This document shows positions 16,899 to 25,520 of a stretch of 64,000 nt of DNA, in pieces (the stretch's first letter is position 1; every line of letters begins with the position of its first letter). Source of the stretch: Agromyces mariniharenae (GTDB lineage Bacteria > Actinomycetota > Actinomycetes > Actinomycetales > Microbacteriaceae); the NCBI RefSeq assembly GCF_008122505.1, contig NZ_VSSB01000001.1:1782891-1846890 (forward strand). The letters are read 5' to 3'. Both the position numbers and the translations under genes were made by a program. The notes beneath the pieces are model-generated. The model searched no databases, was not told the DNA's origin, and was given only the letters and a program-made list of their open reading frames with translations.

Positions 16899-16914
16899 CG
16901 GTCAAGTATCACGG

Positions 16915-16985
16915 AGCCGATGACGGGAATCGAACCCGCGCTGTCTGCTTGGGAAGCAGAAGTTCTACCATTGAACTACATCGGC
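16915..16985 (-). tRNA. tRNA-Gly (anticodon CCC)
   Basis: Complete cloverleaf on the minus strand: acceptor GCCGATG/CATCGGC, D arm GTTC...GAAC, anticodon stem TCTGC/GCAGA with loop TTCCCAA (anticodon CCC), 4-nt variable loop and T arm with loop TTCGATT. The discriminator base is U, as in bacterial tRNA-Gly. CCA is not encoded. Confidence 0.95.
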
Positions 16986-17094
16986 GAGCGGCATCCGTGG
17001 ATGCAGCGGTGACCATCGTAGCAACTGCGAGCCCCATTCCCACGCCCGCACCGACGGGCGAAACGAGGCCGCGTCGCTCGGTAGGCTGACCAGC

Positions 17095-17700
17095 ATGCTG
17101 CTCTCGGATCGTGACATCAGGGCGGAGCTCGATCGCGAGCGCATCCGGCTCGAGCCGTACGAGCCCGGGATGATCCAGCCGTCGTCGATCGACGTGCGAC
17201 TCGACCGGTACTTCCGGCTGTTCGACAACCACAAGTACCCGTTCATCGACCCCGCCGAGGACCAGCCCGAGCTCACCCACCTCATCGAGGTGCGGCCCGA
17301 GGAGCCGTTCATCCTGCACCCGGGGGAGTTCGTGCTGGCGTCGACCTTCGAGGCGGTCACGCTGCCCGACGACGTCGCGGCGCGCCTCGAGGGCAAGAGC
17401 TCGCTCGGCCGGCTCGGCCTGCTGACGCACTCCACGGCCGGCTTCATCGACCCGGGGTTCACCGGCCACGTCACCCTTGAGTTGAGCAACGTCGCGACGC
17501 TGCCGATCAAGCTCTGGCCGGGCATGAAGATCGGCCAGATGTGCTTCTTCCGGCTCTCGTCGCCGGCCGAGAAGCCCTACGGCTCGGCCGACTACTCGAG
17601 CCGTTACCAAGGGCAGCGCGGGCCGACCGCGTCGCGGTCGTTCCAGAACTTCCACCGCACCGACGTCGGCGTGACCGAGGCCGGGTCCGCCGGGCGCTGA
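17095..17700 (+). CDS. dcd: dCTP deaminase (probably bifunctional dCTP deaminase/dUTPase)
   Basis: 201 residues, full length. The family core '[20 protein letters not shown]' gives the catalytic Ser and Arg, and 'GHVTLELSN' the catalytic Glu. The N-terminus '[12 protein letters not shown]' and the C-terminus with '[14 protein letters not shown]' are as in other actinobacterial Dcd proteins. The enzyme deaminates dCTP; in Mycobacterium and related taxa it also hydrolyses dUTP, giving dUMP for thymidylate synthesis. ATG start; tRNA-Gly lies upstream on the other strand. No operon partner. Confidence 0.95.
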   Translation: MLLSDRDIRAELDRERIRLEPYEPGMIQPSSIDVRLDRYFRLFDNHKYPFIDPAEDQPELTHLIEVRPEEPFILHPGEFVLASTFEAVTLPDDVAARLEGKSSLGRLGLLTHSTAGFIDPGFTGHVTLELSNVATLPIKLWPGMKIGQMCFFRLSSPAEKPYGSADYSSRYQGQRGPTASRSFQNFHRTDVGVTEAGSAGR

Positions 17701-17805
17701 CCGCGGGAGTCGCGTCGTCCGCGGTCGCCTGCGCCCTCGACCCGGTGCAGGTACGATGACGACGATGGCCGCGTTGTCGGCAGGGTCATGGCGGGAGGGG
17801 GAACG

Positions 17806-18873
17806 GTGCCCGAGGTGATCCTCGCCCACGACTACCTCGTGCAGGTGGGCGGCGCGGAGCGCGTCGTGGCGGAGTGGGCGGCCGGATTCGGCGCGCGACG
17901 CATCGTGACGCTGGCCCATGCGCCCGGATCGACCTTCGACGAGTTCGACGACCTCGACGTGCGTGCGACGATCCCGAGCGCCTTCGCGAACCAGGTGGAG
18001 TGGATGCTGCCGGCCCTGCCGTCGATCGCGGCGCGCACCATCGTCGACGGCGGCGACGTCGCGCTCGTGTCGAGCAGCGGCTGGGCGCACCGCTTCCGAT
18101 TCGAGATCCCGCACGTCGTCTACGTGCACAGTCCGGCACGCTGGCTGTACGCCGCCGACGACTACCGGATGCGTCTCAGCCGCGTTCGGCGCGCCGGCCT
18201 GACCCTCAGCACGCCGCTGCTCAAGCGTGGCGACCTCGAGGCGATGCGCCGGGCGGGCGCAGTCGTCGCGAACTCGGCGGTCACGCGGGAGCGGATCCGC
18301 ACCTGCTACGGCATCGAGTCGATCGTCGTGCATCCGCCGGTCGAGCCCGTCGCGCCGGTCGCCGTCGCGCCCGATCGGGAGCTCCCCGCCGAGTTCGCCG
18401 TCATCGTCGCCCGCGACCGCGGCTACAAGAACGTGGGCCTCGCCGTCGCGGCGGCACGCCTCGCGGACCTGCCCATCGTGATCGTCGGATCGGGATCCCA
18501 GGCGCTCGACGAGCCCGAGTCCGGCGTCTTCGGGCTGGGCCGCATCGGCGACGCCGAGCTCTGCTGGCTGTACCGCCATGCCGCGGTGGTCATCGGCGCC
18601 GGACGCGAGGACTTCGGCCTCACCGTCGTCGAGGCGTCGCTCGAGGGCACCCCGGCGGCGACCGTCGCGGCGGGCGGCTACCTCGAGACCGTGGATCCCG
18701 GCGTGAACGGCTTCCACGCGGCATCCGAGACCCCGGCCGGGCTCGCGGAGGCGATCCTGCTGGCGCGCCGGCTCGACGCAGAGGCGTGCCGGGCCTGGGG
18801 TCGCACCTTCGGACGCGACCATCACGTCGCGCGCCTCACCGACGTGATCGAAGGGGTGGTGCAGCGGGCGTGA
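17806..18873 (+). CDS. GT4 glycosyltransferase, first gene of the polysaccharide locus
   Basis: 355 residues. Starts with 'EVILAHDYLVQVGGAERVV', the nucleotide-loop pattern of the WbaZ/mannosyltransferase type; the C-terminal domain carries 'AVIVARDRGYKNVGLAV' and 'GAGREDFGLTVVEASLEGTP', with the E-x7-E donor-binding motif. The first half shows 'VVYVHSPARWLY'. It probably adds a hexose during surface polysaccharide assembly. GTG 17806 has GGAGGGGG 5 nt upstream, better than ATG 17788. Its stop overlaps the next start (GTGA). Confidence 0.8.
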   Translation: MPEVILAHDYLVQVGGAERVVAEWAAGFGARRIVTLAHAPGSTFDEFDDLDVRATIPSAFANQVEWMLPALPSIAARTIVDGGDVALVSSSGWAHRFRFEIPHVVYVHSPARWLYAADDYRMRLSRVRRAGLTLSTPLLKRGDLEAMRRAGAVVANSAVTRERIRTCYGIESIVVHPPVEPVAPVAVAPDRELPAEFAVIVARDRGYKNVGLAVAAARLADLPIVIVGSGSQALDEPESGVFGLGRIGDAELCWLYRHAAVVIGAGREDFGLTVVEASLEGTPAATVAAGGYLETVDPGVNGFHAASETPAGLAEAILLARRLDAEACRAWGRTFGRDHHVARLTDVIEGVVQRA

Positions 18874-19739
18874 GCGAGTCTCGAGTCGACGTTCCACTTC
18901 CGGTGCGCCTGCGATTCGGACATGCCGCCGTGCAGCACCTCGCGGACTCGATCGGGGTCGACCTGCTGCACATCAAGGGCGCCGCGGTGGATCCTGCGCT
19001 GCGGCCGAGCGGCTACGCGGGTACCGATGTCGACGTGATGGTGCGTCCCGACCACTTCGCTCGCCTCGACGCCGCGCTGCGCGCGAACGGGTGGATCCTC
19101 TACACGACCTTCGCGTCGGGTTCGCCGTTCGGCCATGCCCAGACCTACCTCCACGACGCGTGGGGGTACATCGACGTCCATCGCTTCTTCCCCGGCATCC
19201 GCGTCGCGCCGGGGCCGGCGTTCGAACGCCTGTGGAACGACCGGCACCGCATCGAGATCGCCGGCATCGGATGCAACGTCCCCGACGTGCCTGCGCAGGC
19301 GCTCGTGCTCATCCTCAACGCGGCTCGTGCGGGATCGGCCGCGCGGTACGACCTGGCGGCCGTCTGGCGGGATGCTCCTGACGAGCGCCGTGTCGGGATC
19401 ACGTCGCTCGTCGACGACCTCGATGCCCACGTGGCGTTCGCCGCCGCCGTCGGCGAGCTCGAGCAGTATCGCGGAGCGCGCGACTACCGATTGTGGAAGG
19501 TGGTGTCCTCGGGCGGCAGCCGCACCGAGGAGTGGTGGGCGCGGGTTCGGGCGGCGCCCACCCTTTCGCAGTCCCTGCTCGTGATCGCTCGCGCGCCGCT
19601 CGTGAACGTCGACCACCTGGCTGCCCGCCTCGGGCGCCGCCCGACGCGCCGCGAAGTCGTCGCGGAGTTCTTCGGCCGGCCCGCACGGGCGATCGGCGAA
19701 GCGTGGCAGGGGATGCAGCGGCGAGGGGCGCGACGATGA
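18870..19739 (+). CDS. Nucleotidyltransferase-like protein (NTP_transf_5 type)
   Basis: 289 residues. The N-terminal core 'VDLLHIKGAAVDPAL' and 'GTDVDVMVRPDHFARLDAAL' fits the NTP_transf_5 group (Pfam PF14907), with the D-x-D of the Mg-binding site. The rest is helical; no membrane segment. This family is uncharacterised but is repeatedly found next to PqqD-like and HprK-like genes in polysaccharide loci, as here. GTG start overlaps the stop of the preceding glycosyltransferase, and its own stop overlaps the PqqD start (ATGA), so the three are coupled. The substrate is unknown; nucleotidyl transfer to a protein or small molecule is an inference. Confidence 0.6.
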   Translation: MSESRVDVPLPVRLRFGHAAVQHLADSIGVDLLHIKGAAVDPALRPSGYAGTDVDVMVRPDHFARLDAALRANGWILYTTFASGSPFGHAQTYLHDAWGYIDVHRFFPGIRVAPGPAFERLWNDRHRIEIAGIGCNVPDVPAQALVLILNAARAGSAARYDLAAVWRDAPDERRVGITSLVDDLDAHVAFAAAVGELEQYRGARDYRLWKVVSSGGSRTEEWWARVRAAPTLSQSLLVIARAPLVNVDHLAARLGRRPTRREVVAEFFGRPARAIGEAWQGMQRRGARR

Positions 19740-20002
19740 CCGGCCTCCGGCCGGCGCCCGGGGTGGCGCACGTCGACGACGGCGAGATCGTCTACGCGGC
19801 CGTGCTGCCCGCCGGACCGATCGTCGTCCTCGACGGCGGTGCCGCGGCCATCTGGGTCGCGGCATGCGACGGGTCGAGGGCATCCATCGCCGAGCGCGTC
19901 GCGGAGGCGACCGGAGCCTCGATCTCGGACGTCCGCGACGACGTCGAGGCGTTCGTGGAGGAGCTGCTCGCCCGCGGGCTGCTCGTCGAGGCGTCCGCCT
20001 GA
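19736..20002 (+). CDS. PqqD family protein
   Basis: 88 residues matching the PqqD fold: strands 'GVAHVDDGEIVYAAVLPAGP', 'IVVLDGGAAAIWVAACDGSR' (the usual L-x-x-x-A-x-x-I-W element) and a C-terminal winged helix 'ISDVRDDVEAFVEELLARGLL'. PqqD proteins bind leader peptides of ribosomal peptides; in the HprK-related systems annotated as HPr-rel-A the partner is unknown. ATG start coupled to the upstream gene. No short precursor-peptide gene is evident next to it. Confidence 0.8.
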   Translation: MTGLRPAPGVAHVDDGEIVYAAVLPAGPIVVLDGGAAAIWVAACDGSRASIAERVAEATGASISDVRDDVEAFVEELLARGLLVEASA

Positions 20003-20006
20003 CCGC

Positions 20007-20034
20007 TCGAACTCGGCCGCGCACCTGCGATACT
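20007..20034 (+). promoter_or_regulatory. Candidate promoter of the O-antigen-ligase-like gene
   Basis: TCGAAC at 20007-20012 and GATACT (with an upstream TGC, an extended -10) at 20029-20034, spaced by 16 bp. It lies in the 60-bp gap after the PqqD gene; the ATG at 20063 has AAAGGACG upstream. Confidence 0.35.
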
Positions 20035-20062
20035 GGAGCGAATCTCAGCAAAGGACGCGGAC

Positions 20063-21430
20063 ATGGCTTCGACGAGCACGCGCGCGGAGATCTGGCGGGA
20101 GCGCATCGCCGATCTCTGGGCCAACGCGTGGCGTTGGGTGCTCATGGCGTTCGGCGCCGTCACGGCGACGTACCTACTGCTCGAGCAGGGTGTGCAGAAC
20201 GGGTCCATGCTCGCGATCGTGGTCTCCGTCTTCGTCATCGGCGCGGCCCTCAGCGGCTCGATGCCGCTCGCCATCGTCCTGCTCTCCATGCCGCTCCTGC
20301 TGATCCCGCAGCGCATCGGGATCGGGGGCGGCGACCTCTCGGTCTCCGACGCGGCGCTCGCCGCGGCGTTCGGAGCAGCGGTGCTCCTCGGGAAGCGTCC
20401 ATTCAGCAAGCCGCTGCGGAGCCTGCTCTGGATCAACCTCTTCTACCAGTTCACGACGCTCTTCACCGTGATCGTCAACCCGTACCTGGCGAACACGGTG
20501 GAGTGGTTCCACGCCTGGCTCCTGGTCTCGGGCGCCCTCGTCGTGGGGTGGGCGGTCGGCGCCGGTGGGTACGCGCGACTCGGGCTCTCGCTCATCGTCG
20601 TCACGGCGTGCGTGATGGCCGCGCTCACGGTGGTCCAGGGCGTGCTCCAGGTCGCCACCGGCAACTTCGGGCCGGCGTACCCCCTGTGGCCGATCGAACT
20701 GCACAAGAACTTCGTCGGGACGGTCGTGGCCTTCGCGGCGATCGTGGCGTACCTCAATCCCGACTGGGTGGGCTGGAAGAAGGCGCACGCGAGCTTCGCA
20801 TTCTGGCTGCTCGTCGCCGCCCTCCTGTTCGCCCAGTCCCGCCAGGCGCTCATCGGCCTGATGGCGGCGATCATCGTGGCGGTGCTGCGCCGCAGCACGA
20901 CACGGCGTTCGCGCCTGGTGCTGCTCCTCCTGATCCCCGCGGGCTGGCTCGTCGTCAACATGGTGGTGGAGCAGCTCGGCTCCGAGAACCGCCACAACTC
21001 GGTGCTCCAGCGGCTGGACTGGTTCAAGGAGGTCTACGCGTACTGGCTCGAGGCTCCGGTCTTCGGCCACGGGCTGCGGTACTGGTACACCGAGGGCGCG
21101 ATCCCCTACCAGCCGCCGCAGGCCGAGATGGAGATGCTGGCGTCGGCCGGCATCATCGGGCTCGTCGGCTTCCTCGTGATGTGGATCGGCGTCATCGTCG
21201 TCCTCTGGCGGGTGGACCCGCGGTTCGGCACGCTGGCGGTCGCCGTCGTGCTCTGCCGGTTCGTGCAGGCGCAGTTCGACCTGTTCTGGATCGCCGCGCA
21301 GGTCTCGATCCCGTTCGTCATCGCCGGCATCTGCCTCGGCGCGATGGCACGGGAGGGCACCCGAGATCCCGATCTCGTCGGTGACGAACTGAGATCGGAT
21401 GCCGCGCTGCGGCGTCTTCCGGTGAGCTAG
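20063..21430 (+). CDS. O-antigen ligase/polymerase family membrane protein (Wzy-C type)
   Basis: 455 residues, about 11-12 membrane helices. The conserved periplasmic-loop region near residue 270 ('FAQSRQALIGLMAAIIV') and 'GHGLRYWYTEGAIPYQ' match the Wzy_C domain of O-antigen ligases and polymerases, where an Arg and a His contact the lipid-linked sugar. In a Gram-positive organism it more likely polymerises or transfers a surface polysaccharide. TAG stop overlaps the CTA of the convergent HprK-related gene, forming CTAG. Confidence 0.8.
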   Translation: MASTSTRAEIWRERIADLWANAWRWVLMAFGAVTATYLLLEQGVQNGSMLAIVVSVFVIGAALSGSMPLAIVLLSMPLLLIPQRIGIGGGDLSVSDAALAAAFGAAVLLGKRPFSKPLRSLLWINLFYQFTTLFTVIVNPYLANTVEWFHAWLLVSGALVVGWAVGAGGYARLGLSLIVVTACVMAALTVVQGVLQVATGNFGPAYPLWPIELHKNFVGTVVAFAAIVAYLNPDWVGWKKAHASFAFWLLVAALLFAQSRQALIGLMAAIIVAVLRRSTTRRSRLVLLLLIPAGWLVVNMVVEQLGSENRHNSVLQRLDWFKEVYAYWLEAPVFGHGLRYWYTEGAIPYQPPQAEMEMLASAGIIGLVGFLVMWIGVIVVLWRVDPRFGTLAVAVVLCRFVQAQFDLFWIAAQVSIPFVIAGICLGAMAREGTRDPDLVGDELRSDAALRRLPVS

Positions 21431-22671
21431 GCGGTCTCGCCGGCCCGCTCGAGCTCTGCCGCGCCGTCGGATGCCGGATCGGACCGCCGTCGCATGCCGC
21501 TGCGCCGGAAGAGCAGTCCGGCCGCCACGAGCTGTGCCAGGGCTTCGGAGACGGCCGCGGCCGGATCGACGCCCTCGGGCGGTTCGGGGAGCTGCCGCTC
21601 GACCACGTCGAGCAGCTCCTCCTCGAGCAGCAGGTCGGCTGCGAGCCAGACGATCGGCCCGAGACCCTCGAGCACGTACACGTCGTACCGCAGGAGCACG
21701 ACCAGCCGGTCGTCGACCATGATCGCGTCGGTCTGGTTGCTCCGCTGGTAGCTGCCCGGCCGGACGACGACGCCCTCGGGATCCTCCGTCAGGATCGGCG
21801 CGCCAGGGAGCAGCTGCGCGAAGCAGTCGCAGTCGCGACGGTACGCCGCGACGACGTCGGACAGCACCGGCTGCTCCGCCTGCACGGTGGAGAGGATGGT
21901 GTCGATGAGGCCCGGAAGCGTCTCCGCCTCGGAGTACACGACCCGGCGCACCCCACCGGTCGCCGCCACGAGCTCCGCCATCGTGCGGAGCGGCCGGTCG
22001 AGCGCCGCGAGGTAGCTCGTCTGGGGGACGAGGTCGTGCAGGGCGTCGATGAGCCCGACGCTCTCGACGTAGGGTGATTCGACACCGGGACGGCGATCGA
22101 GCACCACGATCGCGGCGAGCCGGAGGTCGTCGGCGTGCGTCGGACGCATCCCGAGCGCGGACGCGGACTCGGCCTGCTTGCGCTCGGGGCGGAGGCCGAG
22201 TGAGAGCGGCTTGGGGTACGGGACGACCGAGCCGTCGGGGCGGACCGCGAGCGTCTCGTCGGTGACGTAGTCGTAGGCGCGCCCGAGCGCCTGGGCGGCC
22301 GTCGTCTTGCCGCGACCCGACGGGCCCACGAATCCGACGACTCGACCGTCGTCGAGGGCGACCGCCGCGGCGTGCAGCATGAGCGCCTCCCCGCTGAGCT
22401 CGCTGATGGCCGCCAGCGTGATCTCGGACATGATGCGTTCCTCGACGTCGTCGGCGGAGCGCAGCGCGATGGTCTTCGAGCGGCCGGCCTTCGTCTCGTC
22501 GGGCACGGACGCGACCCGTCCGGTGATGGTCGCGGTCGGGGCTGCGTCGCCCTCGACCAGGAGGTCGGTCCACTTCGAGCGGATCGACGCACGCGCCTCG
22601 GCGGGGAGGGTGTCGTCGAGCTCGATCCGCACCGTGGAGGTCAGCGCGCGCACGTCAAAGGCGGTTGGCAT
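21427..22671 (-). CDS. HprK-related kinase with C-terminal PqqD-like domain
   Basis: 414 residues. N-terminal about 90 residues are beta-rich and unidentified; the kinase core has 'LMLHAAAVALDDGRVVGFVG' and Walker A 'GPSGRGKTT' at about 116-124, with 'DYVTDETLAV' in the Walker B place, as in HPr-kinase-related proteins (HprK_rel type, TIGR04352-like). The HPr phosphorylase signature of true HprK is not visible. From about residue 318 a PqqD-like domain follows ('VVLLRYDVYVLEGLGPIVW'; helix 'AVSEALAQLVAAGLL'). It would phosphorylate an unknown target bound by the PqqD domain. ATG 22671 is preferred (TAGGCT ends 7 nt before, suggesting leaderless); ATG 22689 is possible. Confidence 0.65.
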   Translation of the reverse strand: MPTAFDVRALTSTVRIELDDTLPAEARASIRSKWTDLLVEGDAAPTATITGRVASVPDETKAGRSKTIALRSADDVEERIMSEITLAAISELSGEALMLHAAAVALDDGRVVGFVGPSGRGKTTAAQALGRAYDYVTDETLAVRPDGSVVPYPKPLSLGLRPERKQAESASALGMRPTHADDLRLAAIVVLDRRPGVESPYVESVGLIDALHDLVPQTSYLAALDRPLRTMAELVAATGGVRRVVYSEAETLPGLIDTILSTVQAEQPVLSDVVAAYRRDCDCFAQLLPGAPILTEDPEGVVVRPGSYQRSNQTDAIMVDDRLVVLLRYDVYVLEGLGPIVWLAADLLLEEELLDVVERQLPEPPEGVDPAAAVSEALAQLVAAGLLFRRSGMRRRSDPASDGAAELERAGETA

Positions 22672-22737
22672 ACCATGGAGCCTACTCATCGATGGTCTGC
22701 CGCGCCGCGGTCAGCCTCGGACGACACCGGAGGTTGC

Positions 22738-24249
22738 ATGGAGCTTCGCGACTACCTGCGCGGACTGCGCAGGCATTGGATCGCCATCCTCCTGATGACG
22801 CTCATCGGCGTCGGCGCGGGCTACGCCTGGACGTTGGTGCAGACGCCCGTCTACACGGCGGGCGCGAGCGGGTACGTCGCCTCACGGCAGACGGAGGACA
22901 TCGGAACGTCCACGCTCGGCGACACGCTCGCCCGGTCGCGCGTGCAGTCCTACCTCGACATCGCCGGCTGGCGGTCGGTCGCCGAGAACGCCATCGAGGA
23001 GCTCGGACTCGACACCACCCCCGAGGCGCTCGTGGAGCGGATCGAGGTCTCCAACCCGGCCGACACGGTCATCCTGAAGATCAGCGCGGAGGCCGACACG
23101 CCCGAGGGTGCGCGCGATCTCGCCGAGGCGTGGATCAGCGCGATGATCGTCGAGATCGACGCGATCGAGGGCGACGGCTCCAGGGGCTCGGCCGCCGTCA
23201 CGGTCGTGGCCGGCGACTCCGCGTCGCTTCCGACGACGCCGTCGTTCCCCGATGTGCAGACGGCCGTCATCGTCGGCGGCGTGCTCGGCCTCGGCTTCGG
23301 CATCGCGTTCGCGATGATCCGAACGGTCTCCGACCGTCGCATCCGGGCGGCGGAGGACGTCGAGTCGAAGACCGGCGTCGCGGTCGTCGGAACCATCCCG
23401 ATCGTGCCGGGCCTCGACGACGAATCCCGCCTGGTCGACCCGAAGGAGTCGGGGAGCACGGGCAAGAACGGCACGTTCGCGGTCACGGAGGCGCTGAGGG
23501 CGCTGCGCACGAACCTGCAGTTCATGGACGTCGACCACCCGCCGAAGACCATCGTCGTCACGAGCCCGCTGCCGGGCGACGGCAAGTCCACCATCGCGTG
23601 CAACCTCGCGCTGACGCTCGCGGCTGCCGGAACCACGGTGGTCCTGGTCGACGGCGACCTGCGCCGTTCGATGGTCGCGAAGACCATGGGCCTGCCTGGC
23701 GGAGCCGGGCTCAGCGACGTGCTCGCCGGGCGCGCAGCCCTCGCCGAGGTCCTGCAGCGCACCTCCAGGTCGAACAACCTGCTCGTGCTCGCCGCGGGGA
23801 GCGTGCCCCCGAACCCGAGCGAGGTGCTCGGCTCCGAGCGGATGCACACGCTCATCGCCGACCTCACGAAGCACGCCACGGTCATCATCGACGCCCCGCC
23901 ACTGCTCCCGGTGACCGACGGCGCGGTGCTCACCCACCAGGCCGACGGCGCCCTCGTCGTGGTCACCCTGCGCAAGACCACCTACGACCTGCTCGACAAG
24001 GCGCTCGACACGCTCCGCAAGGCGCGTGGTCGTCCCCTCGGCATCGTGCTCAACAAGGCGCCGCTGCGCGGTGCCGACGCGACGGCGTACTCGTACGAGT
24101 ACCGGCGCGAGTACACCCCCGCATCGAAGGCGAAGGGCGACGAAGTGCCTGTGGTGCCCGCCGGGACCTCCACCGAGGTGCCGCCGGTGCTCGATGACGA
24201 GCTCGAGCCCGAGACCACCCCGGCTGCCCGTCGCGGTCGGCGCAGCTGA
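22738..24249 (+). CDS. Polysaccharide co-polymerase / BY-kinase (Wzz-Wzc type)
   Basis: 503 residues. Wzz-type N-terminus ('ELRDYLRGLRRHWIAILLM', first membrane helix about 14-33; second about 175-195), then a P-loop tyrosine kinase: Walker A 'SPLPGDGKST' (276-285), Walker A' 'VVLVDGDLRR' (about 300-309), Walker B 'VIIDAPP'. The tyrosine-rich cluster 'YSYEYRREY' is near residue 450. Such enzymes control chain length and export; autophosphorylation is reversed by low-molecular-weight phosphatases such as that at 40701-41396. ATG with GGAGG 5 nt upstream. The C-terminal 60 residues are acidic and Pro/Thr-rich. Confidence 0.88.
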   Translation: MELRDYLRGLRRHWIAILLMTLIGVGAGYAWTLVQTPVYTAGASGYVASRQTEDIGTSTLGDTLARSRVQSYLDIAGWRSVAENAIEELGLDTTPEALVERIEVSNPADTVILKISAEADTPEGARDLAEAWISAMIVEIDAIEGDGSRGSAAVTVVAGDSASLPTTPSFPDVQTAVIVGGVLGLGFGIAFAMIRTVSDRRIRAAEDVESKTGVAVVGTIPIVPGLDDESRLVDPKESGSTGKNGTFAVTEALRALRTNLQFMDVDHPPKTIVVTSPLPGDGKSTIACNLALTLAAAGTTVVLVDGDLRRSMVAKTMGLPGGAGLSDVLAGRAALAEVLQRTSRSNNLLVLAAGSVPPNPSEVLGSERMHTLIADLTKHATVIIDAPPLLPVTDGAVLTHQADGALVVVTLRKTTYDLLDKALDTLRKARGRPLGIVLNKAPLRGADATAYSYEYRREYTPASKAKGDEVPVVPAGTSTEVPPVLDDELEPETTPAARRGRRS

Positions 24250-24278
24250 CGCCGACCGCCGGAGGCCCGGGGACCGAG

Positions 24279-25520
24279 ATGGCCACGCCCATTGCCCGCC
24301 GTCGCGACCCCAGCGCTGAGCCCGGGGAACCGGTGCGGGCGAGGATCGCCCTGGTCGCGTCATCCGCGTACCCGAGCCCCGGCGGCGTGGAGCAGCACGT
24401 GCGGCACGTCGCGCGCGAGCTCACGTCCCGCGGCCACGCCGTCGAGGTGTGGACCGTCGCCCGCGACGGCGTACCGAGCCGCGACGTCGTCGACGACGTG
24501 CCCGTGCTCCGTCTGCCCGCGCCGCTCCCGGCGAGGGCGGTTCGGTCGCTCTCGGGCTTCGTCCGGTCCGCCCCGCGCGCCTGGAACGCGTGGGCGGACG
24601 CGGTCAAGGCATTCCGGCCGAGCCTCCTGCACGTGCAGTGCTTCGGCCCCAACGGCGTCTACGCGCTCGCGCTGAGCCGCCGCTTCCGGATCCCGCTGGC
24701 CGTCAGCTCTCACGGCGAGACCTTCATGGACGAGGACGACGTGTTCGGGCAGTCCGCGCTGCTGCGCGCAGCGCTCAGGTCCTCGTTCGGCCGGGCCGCC
24801 TTCGTGACGGGCTGCTCCGAGTACACGCTCGCCGATCTCCGCGCCCGCTTCGGGCTGCACGGGGGAGACGTGGTGTTCAACGGCGTCGACGCGCTCGACG
24901 CACCAGACGCGCGCGACCCCGAGCTCGATCCCATCGCGCCCGTCGGGGCGGCCGGAGCCGCTCCCACGGTCCTCGCCATCGGGCGCATGGTCCGCGTGAA
25001 GGGGTTCGACCTGCTGCTCGAGGGCTTCCGCGCGGCGTCGCTCCCGCAGGGCGCACGACTCGTGCTCGGCGGAGACGGACCCGAGCGGCGCGCACTCGAG
25101 GCATCCGTCGACCGTCTCGGCCTCGCCGACCGCGTGGAGTTCCTCGGCCGCCTCGATCCCGACGGGGTCGCTCGCGCGATGGCGGGCGCGACGCTCCTCG
25201 TCGTCCCGAGCCGGGTGGAGGCGTTCGGCATCGTCGTGCTCGAGGGCTGGCGCGCCGGCCTGCCGGTGGTGGCGACCGATCACGGCGGTCCTGCCGAATT
25301 CGTCTCGCACCTCCGAGACGGGTATCTCGTCGACCCCGAGGATCCGGTCGCGCTCGGGCGGGCGCTCGAGGAGCTCCTCGGCGATCCGGCGCTGGCGACT
25401 CGACTGGGGGATGCCGGCGCCGAACGCGTCACCGCGTTCACCTGGGCTGCCACCGTGGACGCGTACGAGCGGCTCTACCGCGAGCGGGCCGCGCTCCCCG
25501 GCATGAGCGCACCGCGATGA
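24279..25520 (+). CDS. GT4 glycosyltransferase
   Basis: 413 residues. 'VASSAYPSPGGVEQHVRHVA' near residue 25 is the classic GT4 N-terminal nucleotide loop; 'VLAIGRMVRVKGFDLLLEGF' and 'PSRVEAFGIVVLEGWRAGLP' carry the donor-binding lysine and E-x7-E motif. A 20-residue basic tail opens the protein. Its ATG is 30 bp after the BY-kinase stop, and its stop overlaps the next ATG (ATGA), so it is in the same operon. Confidence 0.85.
   Translation: MATPIARRRDPSAEPGEPVRARIALVASSAYPSPGGVEQHVRHVARELTSRGHAVEVWTVARDGVPSRDVVDDVPVLRLPAPLPARAVRSLSGFVRSAPRAWNAWADAVKAFRPSLLHVQCFGPNGVYALALSRRFRIPLAVSSHGETFMDEDDVFGQSALLRAALRSSFGRAAFVTGCSEYTLADLRARFGLHGGDVVFNGVDALDAPDARDPELDPIAPVGAAGAAPTVLAIGRMVRVKGFDLLLEGFRAASLPQGARLVLGGDGPERRALEASVDRLGLADRVEFLGRLDPDGVARAMAGATLLVVPSRVEAFGIVVLEGWRAGLPVVATDHGGPAEFVSHLRDGYLVDPEDPVALGRALEELLGDPALATRLGDAGAERVTAFTWAATVDAYERLYRERAALPGMSAPR

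Noticed and set aside
16465-16905. Alternative gene overlapping the membrane protein at 16542-16898
   Set aside because: Low-complexity basic product in another frame; the 118-residue frame has clean hydrophobic segments and a disulfide-like loop.
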